Shown: positions 25,665-37,785 of the stretch, piece after piece
Layout: each line of letters opens with the position of its first letter
How positions within the stretch are numbered: position 1 is the stretch's first letter
NCBI GenBank assembly: GCA_951217055.1
Contig: OX578286.1
Coordinates: 7,170,033 to 7,234,032 of the forward strand
Direction: 5' to 3'
Source of the DNA: Gerris lacustris
Lineage: Eukaryota > Arthropoda > Insecta > Hemiptera > Gerridae
Length of the DNA: 64,000 nt
Translations under genes and position numbers: made by a program
The notes under the pieces: model-generated
What the model was told of the DNA's origin: nothing
The model's database searches: none
What the model saw: only the letters and a program-made list of their open reading frames with translations

Positions 25665-26327
25665 TATAATTAATTATGCCTCATACTATGAGGTAAGCAC
25701 AGAATACATACATAAACCATCATAGGAATCATATTTCTTAACATGCATACCAAATTTCATCAAAATCGGTTCAGTAGTTTAGACTCCACACGTTTGTAAG
25801 TAGGTATGAAAGACAACAGAAAGACAATAAAAATGCCAAAACACATTTTTGCTTTTTAAGCTCAGGTGACTTTTTACTGTGCAACATTATCTCAAAATCG
25901 AACATCAAAATTAATATGTTATTCCCTAAATAGAGCGAAATTTGAAAACGCACCAATAATTTATTGACGATTGTAGTTGGAATTTGAAAACTTTTTGTAA
26001 TCAATGAATCTACGTTTCCTTCCACGTTTATAAATTATTTTCATCGCAACAACCAAAACTATTTCCATGAGTCATCAAAACCTATTTGATTTCAAACCAC
26101 AAGTGATGCCATGAGAAGTTTTCAAAATTATTTATAGTTAAGTTAGGTTATCATATCTCTCATCATGGGCGTAGCCAGGGGGGGGGGGTCAGGGGGGGGG
26201 GGCCATGGCCCCCTCCTAGGCCGGTTCAACTCTCAAAAAAAAAATACGATTATTATACATATACAGGTTAAAATAATAAATAAATAAATAAAAAGTAAAA
26301 ATAATGCTGTATAATAATAATAATAAT

Positions 26328-26330
<3 letters not shown>

Positions 26331-26417
<87 letters not shown>
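26331..26417 (+). repeat. (TA)n microsatellite flanked by (AAT)n / (ATT)n
   Basis: A TA tract bracketed by ATA and ATT trinucleotide runs, so the whole block is a large potential hairpin. It is inside hAT-like copy 1. The corresponding tract in copy 2 (34557-34592) is only about 12 bp of TA, so the locus is hypervariable. Confidence 0.95.
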
Positions 26418-26421
<4 letters not shown>

Positions 26422-27124
26422 ATTATTATTATTATACAAATTTATTTTATGGCTAGAGGGGGTCTTCAGGTAAAAAAATATAAATCTCGTTTTAGTTGTC
26501 AAGTTACTACAGCTGTGGCGTGGCTGCACTGGTTTGGTTAGCATTGATTTGATAAAAAAGATGCCTATGAAGAAAAGATGCTGGACAATAATTATGTTTT
26601 CCTTCTCTCAGCCAGTGTGTTTTCCTTCTCTGTTATCCCAGAGGGGGGGGGGGGGGGGGGGGGCACAGGGGGCCCGGGGGCTCCCCCCAAAGCTAAAGAC
26701 CTGAAATTTAAGCAATTGCAGTTTCACAGCATATTTTAAAGTAATAGCGCAATAAATATAATAAGTAATTATATACCTAGTTTTGCCCGACATTGTTTTG
26801 TTATTTGGCGTTAAAAACACGTCCCCCCCCCCCTCCAAAGCCAAAGACCTGAAATTTAAGTATGCAATTATGCAGCACATGTTCAAGTAATAGTGTTGTG
26901 ATAGTCAAAAAAATAAATAAATATAATAAGTAATTATATACCTAGTTTTGCCCGACATATTTTTTTTTTGGCGTTTAAAAAGATTCCAAAGCCATAGTCC
27001 TAAAATTTAAGTGTGCAAATAAGTAAGTATTACTTAATAAATAAGTAAATATTACTTTTTTTTTTTTTTGTGCAAGCAAGTCAAAAAAATAAATAAATAA
27101 GTAATTATAACCCTAGTTTTGCCC

Positions 27125-27126
<2 letters not shown>

Positions 27127-27208
<82 letters not shown>
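27127..27208 (+). repeat. (TA)n microsatellite
   Basis: Pure TA tract inside hAT-like copy 1, between 'gcccgaca' and 'ttttggcgtt'. It is matched by a TA tract at 34146-34218 in copy 2. Confidence 0.95.
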
Positions 27209-27211
<3 letters not shown>

Positions 27212-28935
27212 GCGTTAAAAAAGAAGATGAATAAGAAGAATTGAAGTAAGTAGTCCATAATCAGTTTAGGTTAAGGATCTGAAATAGGGATGGAGCACTA
27301 AGTTACATATATCTCCTGGGTAAAAATATGTCGTCTATATAGTCTACAGTCTATAGAACTTGGAAAAAAAATCTACATAAAATTACGACTGTGCATGGTC
27401 AGAACTTTTTAGTGGGACGAATTTCTTCCCGACAATTATTATCCATTGTTTATTTTGAATGAAAGGTTACAATGTAAAATTTTTAGATCAAGTTTTTAAT
27501 TAAATATTTTCTTGTTTTAAGGGTTCTTATTTTAATCTACCGTTTTACTTTAATATATTAAATTTAATTAAAATAGTTTGTAGCAGTCATTAGAATAGTT
27601 TTTAATTATCGAATAATTAATATTAATTAATTTGGAAACGGGTTCAATTGAAGAATAAGATTTTAAAAATTGCAGATACACGACCTTTCGCAAGGAAGAC
27701 TATTTTTTGTATTTATTGACTGGACTGTTAGATATCCTACTATTTTTATTTGGTTATGGTTTTGCATAAAACTCAGTATGAGTATGGTTCTGCATATTTG
27801 ATTCTTAAAAAACGATTAATTACTATTTATTTAAAATTTAAAATTAGAGATGTAGTAGTTCAGACAATATCTCATTGGAAGCGCTAATGTAGCTTCAAAT
27901 ACTCTCTGTCCAATCTTAATGTGAACTATTTTACATTAAGAGTAAATTTATAAATTTAAACAGCAAGTTTTCCTTAAAAAAATCTATTTCAAATAAACAA
28001 TTTTTTCCCTATAATTAATAGTTCTATTGAGTTTTTTTTTTTTTTTAATTAAAATAAATCCTTTTAAAAATATTAATAATGGTACTGACAGACTCTTGGC
28101 ATGTTTAAGGAAAACACTTTTTTGGTTTTACATACACCACACCACACACACATATATATGTGTGTATATGAGTATATACAGGGCTCGATTTGAGGGACCG
28201 CTCTCTCTCTGATAAATAAAAAAAAATAATCGGTACTAAGATTTGCACTAAGAGTGTGGGTTTATGTCTAAAACTGTTAAAATTTCAAGATAAAAAGAAC
28301 TTTTTATAAACTACGTTCTTAAATTTTCTATTGAATCGTATGTAATGATAATATGTAATATAATTGTTATTGTTATATAATATATAATGTTAGTGAAAAA
28401 AAAAAAAAAATAGTTCCGAATATATTTATTTCACATAAATGACAACCATCTAGAGAGCTGATCTTAAATCTATAAAAGGACAAATCTTTGTATACAACGG
28501 TCTTCCCAACACCAAATCTAAAGCATGCCATCGATATATTTGAAATAATATAAATAATATAATCGATAAATAATATAATCGATATTTCCTGTTTTGCTGT
28601 CATTCAATGTTTATCTATCACAAATTTGAGACCCGTCAAAATGAAGATTACGTAAATATGGGACATGGCAAAACAAATAAAATAACTTGCGGATTTTTTC
28701 CGACTTTCCGTACAGCAAAATTTGCTGAAAACCAATAAAATTCTGCTGAAAGATGGCTAAATGTATTGGACAAGTATATAATGCATTGTCATCGTGTTCT
28801 GAGCTATGCTAAAAGTTTCAAATGTCTAGCAATTCGGGAAGTTAGTTAGAAATCGAAATAAAAAAGTAGTAAAAATGCTGTTTTTGAACGTTTATTTTTC
28901 AAATTTTTCCCGGGGGAGGACCCCCCTTCTATAGG

Positions 28936-29101
<166 letters not shown>

Positions 29102-29774
29102 TCCAAAAAAATTAGCCCCCCCCCCTAAAGGCAACCCTGGCTACGCCCATGTCTCTCATCATACCTACTGTGCATATCTCATTTTAGATTTTAATTCAAT
29201 TTCCGTATTATTTTTTTCGAATAAGTTTCATCGAAAAACCGAAAATTTACTGTTGTGACCTTGAACTCAAAATGTTTTGAAATCACCGTTTCCATTGGGT
29301 TTTGAATACCAAATCCGAATCTGAATTGAGACATGCGCAGTAGGTATGATGATCAGAGATATGATAACCAGAACTATAACTAGTCTGGGAGTTTATAGTT
29401 TTCAAAATTGTTTAGGAAACTCCTTATAGAAAAACTTTCGGTTTGGAACTACAACAGTTTTCAAACGGTTTTAAAAAAACTCATGGAAACGTAGTAGGTA
29501 AATATAAACAAAAAGAATAAAACCCTTAAAGGTCAAAATTATCAACTTTCAACGGTTATTCCACCAGTTTCAAATTTATTTCTCAGCTGAGTTTTAAATT
29601 TTTCCTGTTTTAAGGTTGGCAGACGTTTGACTAGAATCATCTGTCTCTTACTGGCAATCCTGTTTTGAGAGGTCAGATTCTGCTAGTTTTATAATATGGA
29701 TGAGACGTAATGTTTGCATGGAACATTTTTTGTTTTTCAGAGGTGACTTATTATAAATTTGCATTAATCATCAT

Positions 29775-30307
29775 AGTCCAGGAGATAGAGTGCAAAAAAG
29801 TGTCTGAATAACATCAAGCTAGAATTGTGTGTATCAGTAAATCTTTTGGAGCCTTTTAAGAATTATGTTGTTGGCTAAGTTCGTCTGTGGGACATAGCTT
29901 GGAAATAGGCATTTGAATAAAACAAACAGCACGGAACAGGAAATTTTTATGATCCTGAGTACAAACTTAATTAGTAGACAAAAATAAAGTTGATGTTAGT
30001 TTATCATTTAATAGGTGACCTCATTAATTTAGAGTAATATTTGAACTAATCTATGAAGTGACAGACTACCATCAATTTGATTACTACTAACTAAGTCCGT
30101 ACTCAGGACCATGAAAATCACATTGTCACCAAAAAGGGATGGCCGCTCTACACCGATTTGTTTATTAAAAATGTCAATTCCAAACTACGTCCCGCAGATG
30201 AACTTAGCCGACCACATATTCTTAAAATGCACCAAAAGATTAACTTATACACAAAATTCTAGATTGATGTTAATCAGACACTTTTTAGCACGCTATCTCC
30301 TGGACTA
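29775..30307. mobile_element. Family I foldback, complete palindrome
   Basis: A 533-bp inverted repeat with ends AGTCCAGGAGATAGAGTGC and inverse GCACGCTATCTCCTGGACT. The arms are about 230 bp each, with the centre near 30043. Arm similarity is roughly 80%, so it is not recent. The partial relative at 22980-23350 has the same left arm. A forward frame from 30111 is an arm artefact. Confidence 0.85.
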
Positions 30308-30330
30308 TCAAGGGTACATGTTGCCACATT

Positions 30331-30680
30331 CAGTAGCAACAATGAGTGACAACCTCCTCAATAAGGAGGTTGTCAGCAACAACAATGAGTGCGACAACCT
30401 CCTCAATAAGGAGGTTGTCAGTAGCAACAATGAGTGACAACCTCCTCAATAAGGAGGTTGTCAGCAACAACAATGAGTGCGACAACCTCCTCAATAAGGA
30501 GGTTGTCAGTAGCAACAATGAGTGACAACCTCCTCAATAAGGAGGTTGTCAGTAGCAACAATGAGTGACAACCTCCTCAATAAGGAGGTTGTCAGTAGCA
30601 ACAATGAGTGACAACCTCCTCAATAAGGAGGTTGTCAGTAGTAACAATGAGTGACAACCTCCTCAATTAAGGAGGTTGTC
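30331..30680 (+). repeat. Tandem array of eight hairpin units
   Basis: Eight consecutive units of 43-45 bp. Each contains an 11-bp inverted repeat (GACAACCTCCT, loop CAATA, AGGAGGTTGTC) and a spacer based on 'agtagcaacaatgagt'. Units 1-2 (43+45 bp) are duplicated as units 3-4. Units 5-7 are identical 43-mers and unit 8 has a one-base insertion in the loop. The stems are invariant while the spacers vary. The array abuts a foldback whose end lies 24 bp upstream. Function is unknown. Confidence 0.95.
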
Positions 30681-31107
30681 TGTCTGTTTCTTAATTGCTT
30701 TAGGTAAAACTACCACTTACTAATCTCGCCACTTGTCTAAATTTAAGTTCAGAAAGAGTCAGTAGCCATTACTATTAACATGTTCATTCCTTCTAGATAT
30801 TTGACATAATAAGATCATTAGGGAAATTACTGGGTTCAAAAATTTCTCTGTATTTAAAGAACGACCCACAAACATTTATACTTGTATAATCTCTAAACTA
30901 ATATAATAAATAGTAAAAAATTTCGATCAATATAACAAGAATGGAAGAGAAAGAATAAATAAGTTTTAGATTCATGATATAGATACGTAAGGAAGACAGA
31001 AACAACATTTCTTTCAATTCTCCAGCTCAATTTCAAGGGCTTCTACATTTCTAGAGGAAGAAAAGGTTGATGCACTTGGAACATGAAGATAAATACACTT
31101 TTCTTAT
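30681..31107. other. No feature recognised
   Basis: AT-rich DNA between the hairpin array and a TA tract, with no supported gene. Confidence 0.4.
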
Positions 31108-31214
<107 letters not shown>

Positions 31215-31549
31215 GTGCGTGCTTGCACGTAGTCATGGGGCTTCTCAATGATGGCCGAAAGTACAATAAGGGGGAGACAGAGAATGGTCCCCCTCATCCT
31301 CTCTCCCTAGATGAGACCCGAAAATCGAGGGAAACGAGGGTGAAGTAATAAAATAAAGGTGAAGGGGACCTCATGGTAACCAGGGGCAACACCATCTTCT
31401 GCCCTTAAGCAAGAAACCTATGGACTGGGGAAAAAGACAAATTACACCGAGAACGCGATATTCTGCCAAGAGGTAACTTAAGAAAGATTGGTAAATGAGA
31501 CGGTCGAAAAGAAAAATGATCAATTATTAAAAGAAGTTATCTGCCAATT

Positions 31550-31885
31550 AGTGTGGCACATTGCTTCTCCGCATCCTATTTCGTATACTTTAATGATGTT
31601 ATGCTTTTACAATGCATTTTTTGTCAAATTTATATTATTCCCCTTCCCCCCTACTTTTTGACAAACCATCCAAATTTCGTTAAAATCGGACGAGTAATTA
31701 TTATTATGTTTGCAAAAATTGGTTCGAAAAATTTAGCGACAGACCACAGTCAGACACGGAACCAAAAATGTTCCCTGATGTCCGAAACGGCTTTTTTTCT
31801 TGAAACTTTTGAAATTGGAGACAATAATTTTTCGTTCTTTCGAACGATTACAAAGGTAAGCTCGGAAGCTAAAAGTGAATATATT
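31550..31885 (+). mobile_element. Family D element
   Basis: Left end 'ccaattagtgtggcacattgcttc', then 'tttcgtatactttaatgatg', 'ccaaatttcgttaaaatcgg', a 'cagacacggaaccaaaaatg' block, 'gatgtccgaaacgg', and a right end 'aacgattacaaaggtaagctcggaagc'. This layout is shared with 42956-43430 and 59715-60160. The open frame across it has no known domain. Confidence 0.7.
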
Positions 31886-31937
31886 TTTTAGTATGGTGAA
31901 ATAAAAATAATTCATTCTTTCATTCACGTCTGTGTTT

Positions 31938-32351
31938 TTTTTTATTTTTAAATTTATTAGAAAATTGCAACTACATAATTTTACATGTTATAAGCAATAT
32001 TGATATGTGTTTTTACAATGACTTGAGTGACTTGAAGTGAGGAACTGTCCATTAACAGTACTCACAGATTCTAGCTTGAATTAATACAATTGATACAACA
32101 TATGTTTAGAAGTTAAGCATTGTTTAACAAATCACGTGGCCACTGCCTCTTTAGACGTCGAGGAGGATTTCCAGGAATGAATGAAAATGACAGGTTGTGA
32201 ATTAAAGGATTGGGGTGTTGGGATATGGAGTCATGGAAGGATTTATATCGGGATATGACTAGTTCATGGACGAAAGGGACTTTAAGGTCGTTGTGAAGGG
32301 TGAAGTTCATGGGCGTAGCCAGGGTTGTCTTTAGGGGGGGGCTAATTTTTT

Positions 32352-32382
<31 letters not shown>

Positions 32383-34136
32383 GTGCCAAAACTACAACCT
32401 ACCCTCTACCCCCCCCCCCCCCTGTAGGAGGGGGGTCCGGGGGTCCTCCCCCGAGAAAAATTTGAAAAATAAACGTTCAAAAACAGCATTTTTACTACGT
32501 TTTTATTTCGATTTCTAACTAACTTCCCGAATAGCTAGTCATTTGAAACTTTAAGCATAGCTCAGAACACGATGACAATGCATATTTTAATACTTTTAGC
32601 CATCTTTCAGCAGGATTTTATTGGTTTTCAGCAAATTTTGATGTACGGAAAGTTAGTTCGGAAAAAATCCGCAAGTTATTTTATATGTTTTGCCATGTCC
32701 CATATTTACGTAATCTTCATTTTGACGGGTCTCAAATTTGTGATAGATAAACATTGAATGACAGCAAAACAGGAAATATCGATTATATTATTTATCGATT
32801 ATATTATTTATATTATTTCAAATATATCGATGGCACGCTTTAGATTTGGTGTTGGGGAGACCCGTTGTACAAAGATTTGTCCTTTTATAGGTTTAAGATC
32901 AGCTATTTTAACTAGACAACTAACTATTTTTTTTTTTTTTTCACTAACAGTATATATTATATAACAATAACAATTATATTACATATCAACATTACATACG
33001 ATTCAATAGAAAATTTAAAAACTTAGTTTATAAAAAGTTCTTTTTATCTTGAAATTTTAACAGTTTTAGACATAAACCCACACTCTTAGTGCAAATCTTA
33101 GTGCCGATTATTTTTTTTTATTTATCAGAGAGAGAGAGGTCCCGGAACGCCGTTCCGCCTCAAATCGAGCCCTGTATATAAATATACACACATATATATG
33201 TGTGTGTGTGGTGTAGTGTATGTAAAACCAAAAATGTGTTTTCCTTAAAAATGCCAAGAGTCTGACAGTACCATTATTAATATTTTCAAAAGGATTTATT
33301 TTAATTAAAAAAAAAAAAAACTCAATAGAACTATTAATTATAGGGAATAAATTGTTTATTTGAAATAGATTTTTTTTAAGGAAAACTTGCTGTTTAAATC
33401 CACTCTTAATGTAAAATAGTTCACATTAAGATTGGACAGATATTTGAAGCGACGTTAGCCTTTCCTATGAGATATTGTCTGAACTACTACATCTCCAATT
33501 TTAAATTTTAAATTAATAGTAATTAATCGTTTTTTAAGAATCAAATATGCAGAACCATTCTCATACTGAGTTTTATGCAAAACCATAACTAAATAAAAAT
33601 AGTAGGGTATCTAACAGTCCAGTCAATAAATACAAAAAATAGTCTTCCTTGCGAAAGGCCGGATATCTGCAATTTTTAAAATCTTATTCTACAATTGAAC
33701 CCGTTTCCAAATTAATTAATATTAATTATTTGATAATTAAAAACTATTCTAATGACTGCTACGAACTATTTTAATTAAATTTAATTAATATATTAAAGTA
33801 AAACTGTAGATTAAAATAAGAACCCTTAAAACAAGAAAATATTTAATTAAAAACTTGATCTAAAAATTTTACATTGTAATCTTTCATTCAAAATAAACAA
33901 TGGATAATAATAGTCGGGAAGAAATTCGTCCCACTAAAAAGTTCTGACCATGCGCAGTCGTAATTTTATGTAGATTTTTTTTCCAAGTTCTATAGACTGT
34001 AGACTATATAGACGACATATTTTTACCCAAGATATATATGTAACTTAGTGCTCCATCCCTATTTTAGATCCTTAACCTAAACTGATTAAGGACTACTTAC
34101 TTCAATTTTTCTTCTTCATCTTCTTTTTTAACGCCA

Positions 34137-34222
<86 letters not shown>

Positions 34223-35003
34223 GGTAAAACTAGGTTTATAATTACTTATTATATATATATATTTTTTTTTATTATCACAACGCTATTACTTTAAAATCTG
34301 CTGCGGAATTGCATACTTAAATTTCAGGTCTTTAGCTTTGGGGGGAGGCCCCGGGCCCCCTATGCCCCCACTGGCTGAGAGAAGGAAAACATAATTATTG
34401 TCCAGCTTCTTTTCTTATCATAGGCATCTTTTTTATCAAAGCAATGCTAACCAAACCAGTGCAGCACGCCACAACTGTAGTAACTTGACAACTAAAACGA
34501 GATTTACATTTTTTTATCTGAAGACCCCCTCTAGCCATAAAATAAATTTGTATAATAATAATAATAATATATATATATATTATTATTATTATACAGCATT
34601 ATTTTTAATTTTTATTTATTTATTTTTATTTTAACCTGTATATGTATAATAATCGTATTTTATTTTTGAGAGTTGAGCCGGCCTAGGGGGGGGCCATGGC
34701 CCCCCCCTGCCCCCCCTGGCTACGCCCATGGTGAAGTTAGAAACATAGAAAGGAGCGTGGACTATTCTTCTTAGGATTTTGGACTGTAGGGACTGGATAC
34801 GATAGGAGTTGGAACGCTTGGTGCAACCCTAAAGTTCAATACCGTATGACCATATGGGCTTAATTATTGTGTTATAAATGAGTAATTTGTTATGTGTGCT
34901 GAGTTTAGATGTATGGTGTAGAAGTCTGTGTAAAAGTTTGTAGCGTCTGTTGCAGTCTTGTCGTTTAAGTTTAGTGTGGTGTGCCCAGGTCAATCGCCGG
35001 TTA
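31938..35003 (-). pseudogene. 5'-truncated jockey-like non-LTR retrotransposon, split by a hAT-like element
   Basis: Minus-strand remnant of a non-LTR reverse-transcriptase protein. The upstream part (about 34990-34739) includes IIKPIWSYGIEL followed by an in-frame TAG where the family has Trp, then ILRRIVHAPFYVSN. The downstream part (32299-32113) continues in the same frame and ends in PRRLKRQWPRDLL before the stop; both are hallmarks of the jockey-clade C-terminus. A 3' UTR of about 150 bp ends in an A-rich tail at 31938. A 13-bp TSD CACGTCTGTGTTT flanks it (31925-31937 and 35004-35016). Removing the hAT-like insertion plus one TSD copy leaves about 635 bp. It is dead: 5'-truncated, with a premature stop. 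Confidence 0.88.
32308..34730 (-). mobile_element. hAT-like non-autonomous element, copy 2 (2,423 bp)
   Basis: Inverse-oriented relative of 26164-29151 with the same CATGGGCGTAGCCAGGG ends, flanked by 'gtgaagtt' at 32300-32307 and 34731-34738 (exact 8-bp TSD). It sits in the coding part of the jockey-like remnant, whose frame is restored when the insertion is removed. Length differs from copy 1 mainly through shorter TA and G/C tracts and fewer internal 150-bp repeats. No transposase. Confidence 0.92.
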
Positions 35004-35207
35004 CACGTCTGTGTTTAGATTTTGTTTTAGGGGGTTCAGAGTTCAGAATGATCTTGGTACTAAAGGCATGTATACTTCAAACTATCAGATTCTTAGGATA
35101 CCAGATCAAATAAGGTGAATCTCTAAAGCTCCATAATTCATAAAGAAGAGCTCAAGAATTCCAACCTGAATTAAATAACTTGGTTAATGCAAACAAAGCC
35201 ATGTTTA

Positions 35208-35979
35208 AGGCGGAAATACTCATGCTAGTTACTCGCACAAAAACATACGAGTAGCTCGCAGAGGAGAGCTACAGGCATGTGTATACATCAAATAGCATGC
35301 GAGTAAAAAGCATGCGAGTAAATCGCACGAGGTTTGATTTTTGTCTTGCCAGTGGAACAAGTCGAGGGGAGGGGGAACTGATAAGGCACGTGTAAACAGG
35401 CCTGCCAGCGAAAGATTGCTAGTAGCTAGCACGAGTCTCCCTCAGCCCTACAGTCTTCAGTTGCGTTCCGGAAGCATTCGCAATTGATTACAAAAACCAT
35501 TGACGTCCCCGAACCGCATTTCATTTAGTAGCCACTGACTCGCTCCATGTACCTAATTTCCTTCTGGCTATCCAATCTTTACCCACACTCTTCGTGTCTT
35601 TTTATTATTTTTCACATGTTTTAAAACACAGTTTTTGCAAGTAACAGAACAATCTGGTTAATTTCATTCTTCACCGATACATTCATAAGCTACATTGAAA
35701 CAATTAATAAAACTATCAAAATTAATTAAATCAAATACAATTATTTAATAATTTATTCCGGCTAAAAGAAGGCAAGAAACGATTGCCTGTTACAAAACTA
35801 GAACTGTGACTGGAATGTGTATTGTCATGTGCTAGTAGCTCGCACAAGACCGACCATTCGGATGATACTAGCATGCTGTTTCACTGGCAAATGTACACAG
35901 CGTCTGCAGCATGCCAGCTACTGACGTGCCAGTAACTCGCCACTGGCATGCTTTTTTACTAGCATGTGTATTTCCGCCT
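35208..35979. mobile_element. Element L, MITE with TTA TSD (PIF/Harbinger-like)
   Basis: A 772-bp element with 24-bp near-identical TIRs starting AGGCGGAAATACTCATGCTA, flanked by TTA at 35205-35207 and 35980-35982. A 3-bp TTA-type TSD is usual for PIF/Harbinger elements. Several short motifs ('actcgcac', 'catgcgagta', 'ctagcatgc') recur in both orientations near the ends, as expected for transposase binding sites. No coding capacity. Confidence 0.8.
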
Positions 35980-35982
35980 TTA

Positions 35983-37556
35983 CTCACTATCTCAGGCGGA
36001 TACACCTTCTGAACAGAGCGCACTACTTGTTGTCATCTTCGTTGAGTGGCACATCTCCTTTACTTAATTCCCACCCCTCTGTCTCCATTCGCTGTTGTTA
36101 TTCTAACTGAGTGGGGTATTCGCCTTATTTATTGCAGTATACCGATCTCTTTGATCAAACATTCCTTCTCACATTATTTCTTTGGCTTCTTTTATTATCT
36201 ATAAATTATTTTTATTTATAAATATTTTTACTTACTCTACACTATCAACACTTGTGATTCTGTTATCAAAAAAAGCTCTTCAATAGTCTTCTACACTTTA
36301 TAACAAGTAACTTCGCAATCACTAATTTACATTGCTCTAAACATTTAAGTAAGTGCTCTCAAAAAGCCTCTAACCAAATCGGACTACACGTAATCCTGAA
36401 CACTACTCTTTTGTGTATAAAATACCAAGTTTACCCTTTTCATCAACCCATAACAATATTAAATAAATCACGACTACTTTCACAAAGACTAACCTGTAAA
36501 AACGCGCATCTTATATCCGAGATATCTTCTATAATACGAAATAGCCTAAATGCCAGAAATGAATGTTAAAATATGTCCAACTAAATGAATTCATTCCTCT
36601 ATAGAGTCGTTGATTTATCGTCGTACATACAGGTGAGAGTTTACGTCTGGCCGAAGCGTCAAGTACTGGTGCACAGTATTTGAAGATATGTAGAATTGTG
36701 GAAAATATTGACTGAAATTCTATATATCTTTAGATGGAATCATTTCTATAACTCCATTATTCAGCAATTCCTTGAATACATGATCGTACTCTTAGTAATA
36801 TCCTTAACTCTTCCGTCTGGTCACTGTCGGCTGCAGTCTTTTTAGTGACACATAATACGATGGAAGTGGATCGTGACCTTCAACCGATGACATATGAACT
36901 TTGTTCTGCTTTTTTTATTTATCTTCACGCTGTTGCGAAAAATGTTCTTTTATTTGTTCTTCAATCTCAGTCTTACGTTTTGTTTCTTTAGGATCCTTGC
37001 TACCCAGTACATCCTTTTCCCAAAAGTAGACTATAGTTTGATATCTTTTATTGCATCAATTCAGAATATTACTGTAAAACATTTCATATTGTCTTTCCAA
37101 TTGAAGTTTGAAACCATTGAGGTACATTCTGATCAAATTTCTTTGTCTTTATGAAATCTCAACTAGCATCAGAAAAATAAATTACTGTTAAATAATCAAT
37201 TTAAATCATTAGTTCATACGATTATTAACGTGAAACTAAACTCATTGAAGATCGGAGAAATCAAGAGCGTTTCACATCTATCGATGCGATCATTAATGCG
37301 GTAATAAGATAAGTCTAGATTTTCCGAAGACTCGACGTTCCGAATCATTCAAGAGATAATTTTCAGGGAAATTAATTTTTAATGACATTTCATCATGAGT
37401 AACTCGATGAAATGTTATTAGTAGATGGACATGTACATAAGCTGCTAATGACTCAAAAACGTTACAAATTATTCTCCAGAAAGATGTAGACTCAAAATCC
37501 ACAATACCTTCACTTAAGAATGTGGCTCATGATTTCACATCTGAGAATTTAAGGGA
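35983..37556. other. No gene recognised
   Basis: Unique-looking sequence. A hydrophobic forward frame at 36894-37154 (86 codons, Phe/Leu-rich) has no signal-peptide-plus-domain pattern, no splice context and no promoter that I can see, so I do not call it. Confidence 0.4.
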
Positions 37557-37785
37557 CTTCTTTAGATTGTTACTCCCCTGTGTTATTTAGAATATAAATG
37601 ACTGACTAAATAACTATTAAGACAAAGAGGTGTTTTGAGCAATGAACTTTGGTACAAAGGAATATCACACTTCTGTTTTTATAAAGGGAGTAACCGTCTA
37701 AAGAAGAAAATTTCGTACACCTTCTTTAGATTGTTACTCCCCTCTGTTTTGGTATAAGGGGAGTAACAATCTAAAGAAGTGCCAG
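37557..37785. mobile_element. MITE E, compact copy
   Basis: Begins CTTCTTTAGATTGTTACTCC and ends with the inverse. An internal inverse copy at 37686-37706 and a second TIR at 37722 make it a two-part palindrome. Interior shared with the 22,330 and 23,945 copies includes 'aaggaatatcacacttct'. Confidence 0.8.

Noticed and set aside
30111..30437. 108-codon frame across the family I arm and hairpin array
   Set aside because: It spans two unrelated repeats, so it is an accidental fusion.
30331..30680. CRISPR-like array
   Set aside because: Spacers are near-identical short sequences, the repeats are hairpin minisatellite units, and the context is eukaryotic.
36894..37154. Hydrophobic 86-codon frame, possible membrane protein
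   Set aside because: Low-complexity Phe/Leu content, no domain, no regulatory or splice context.
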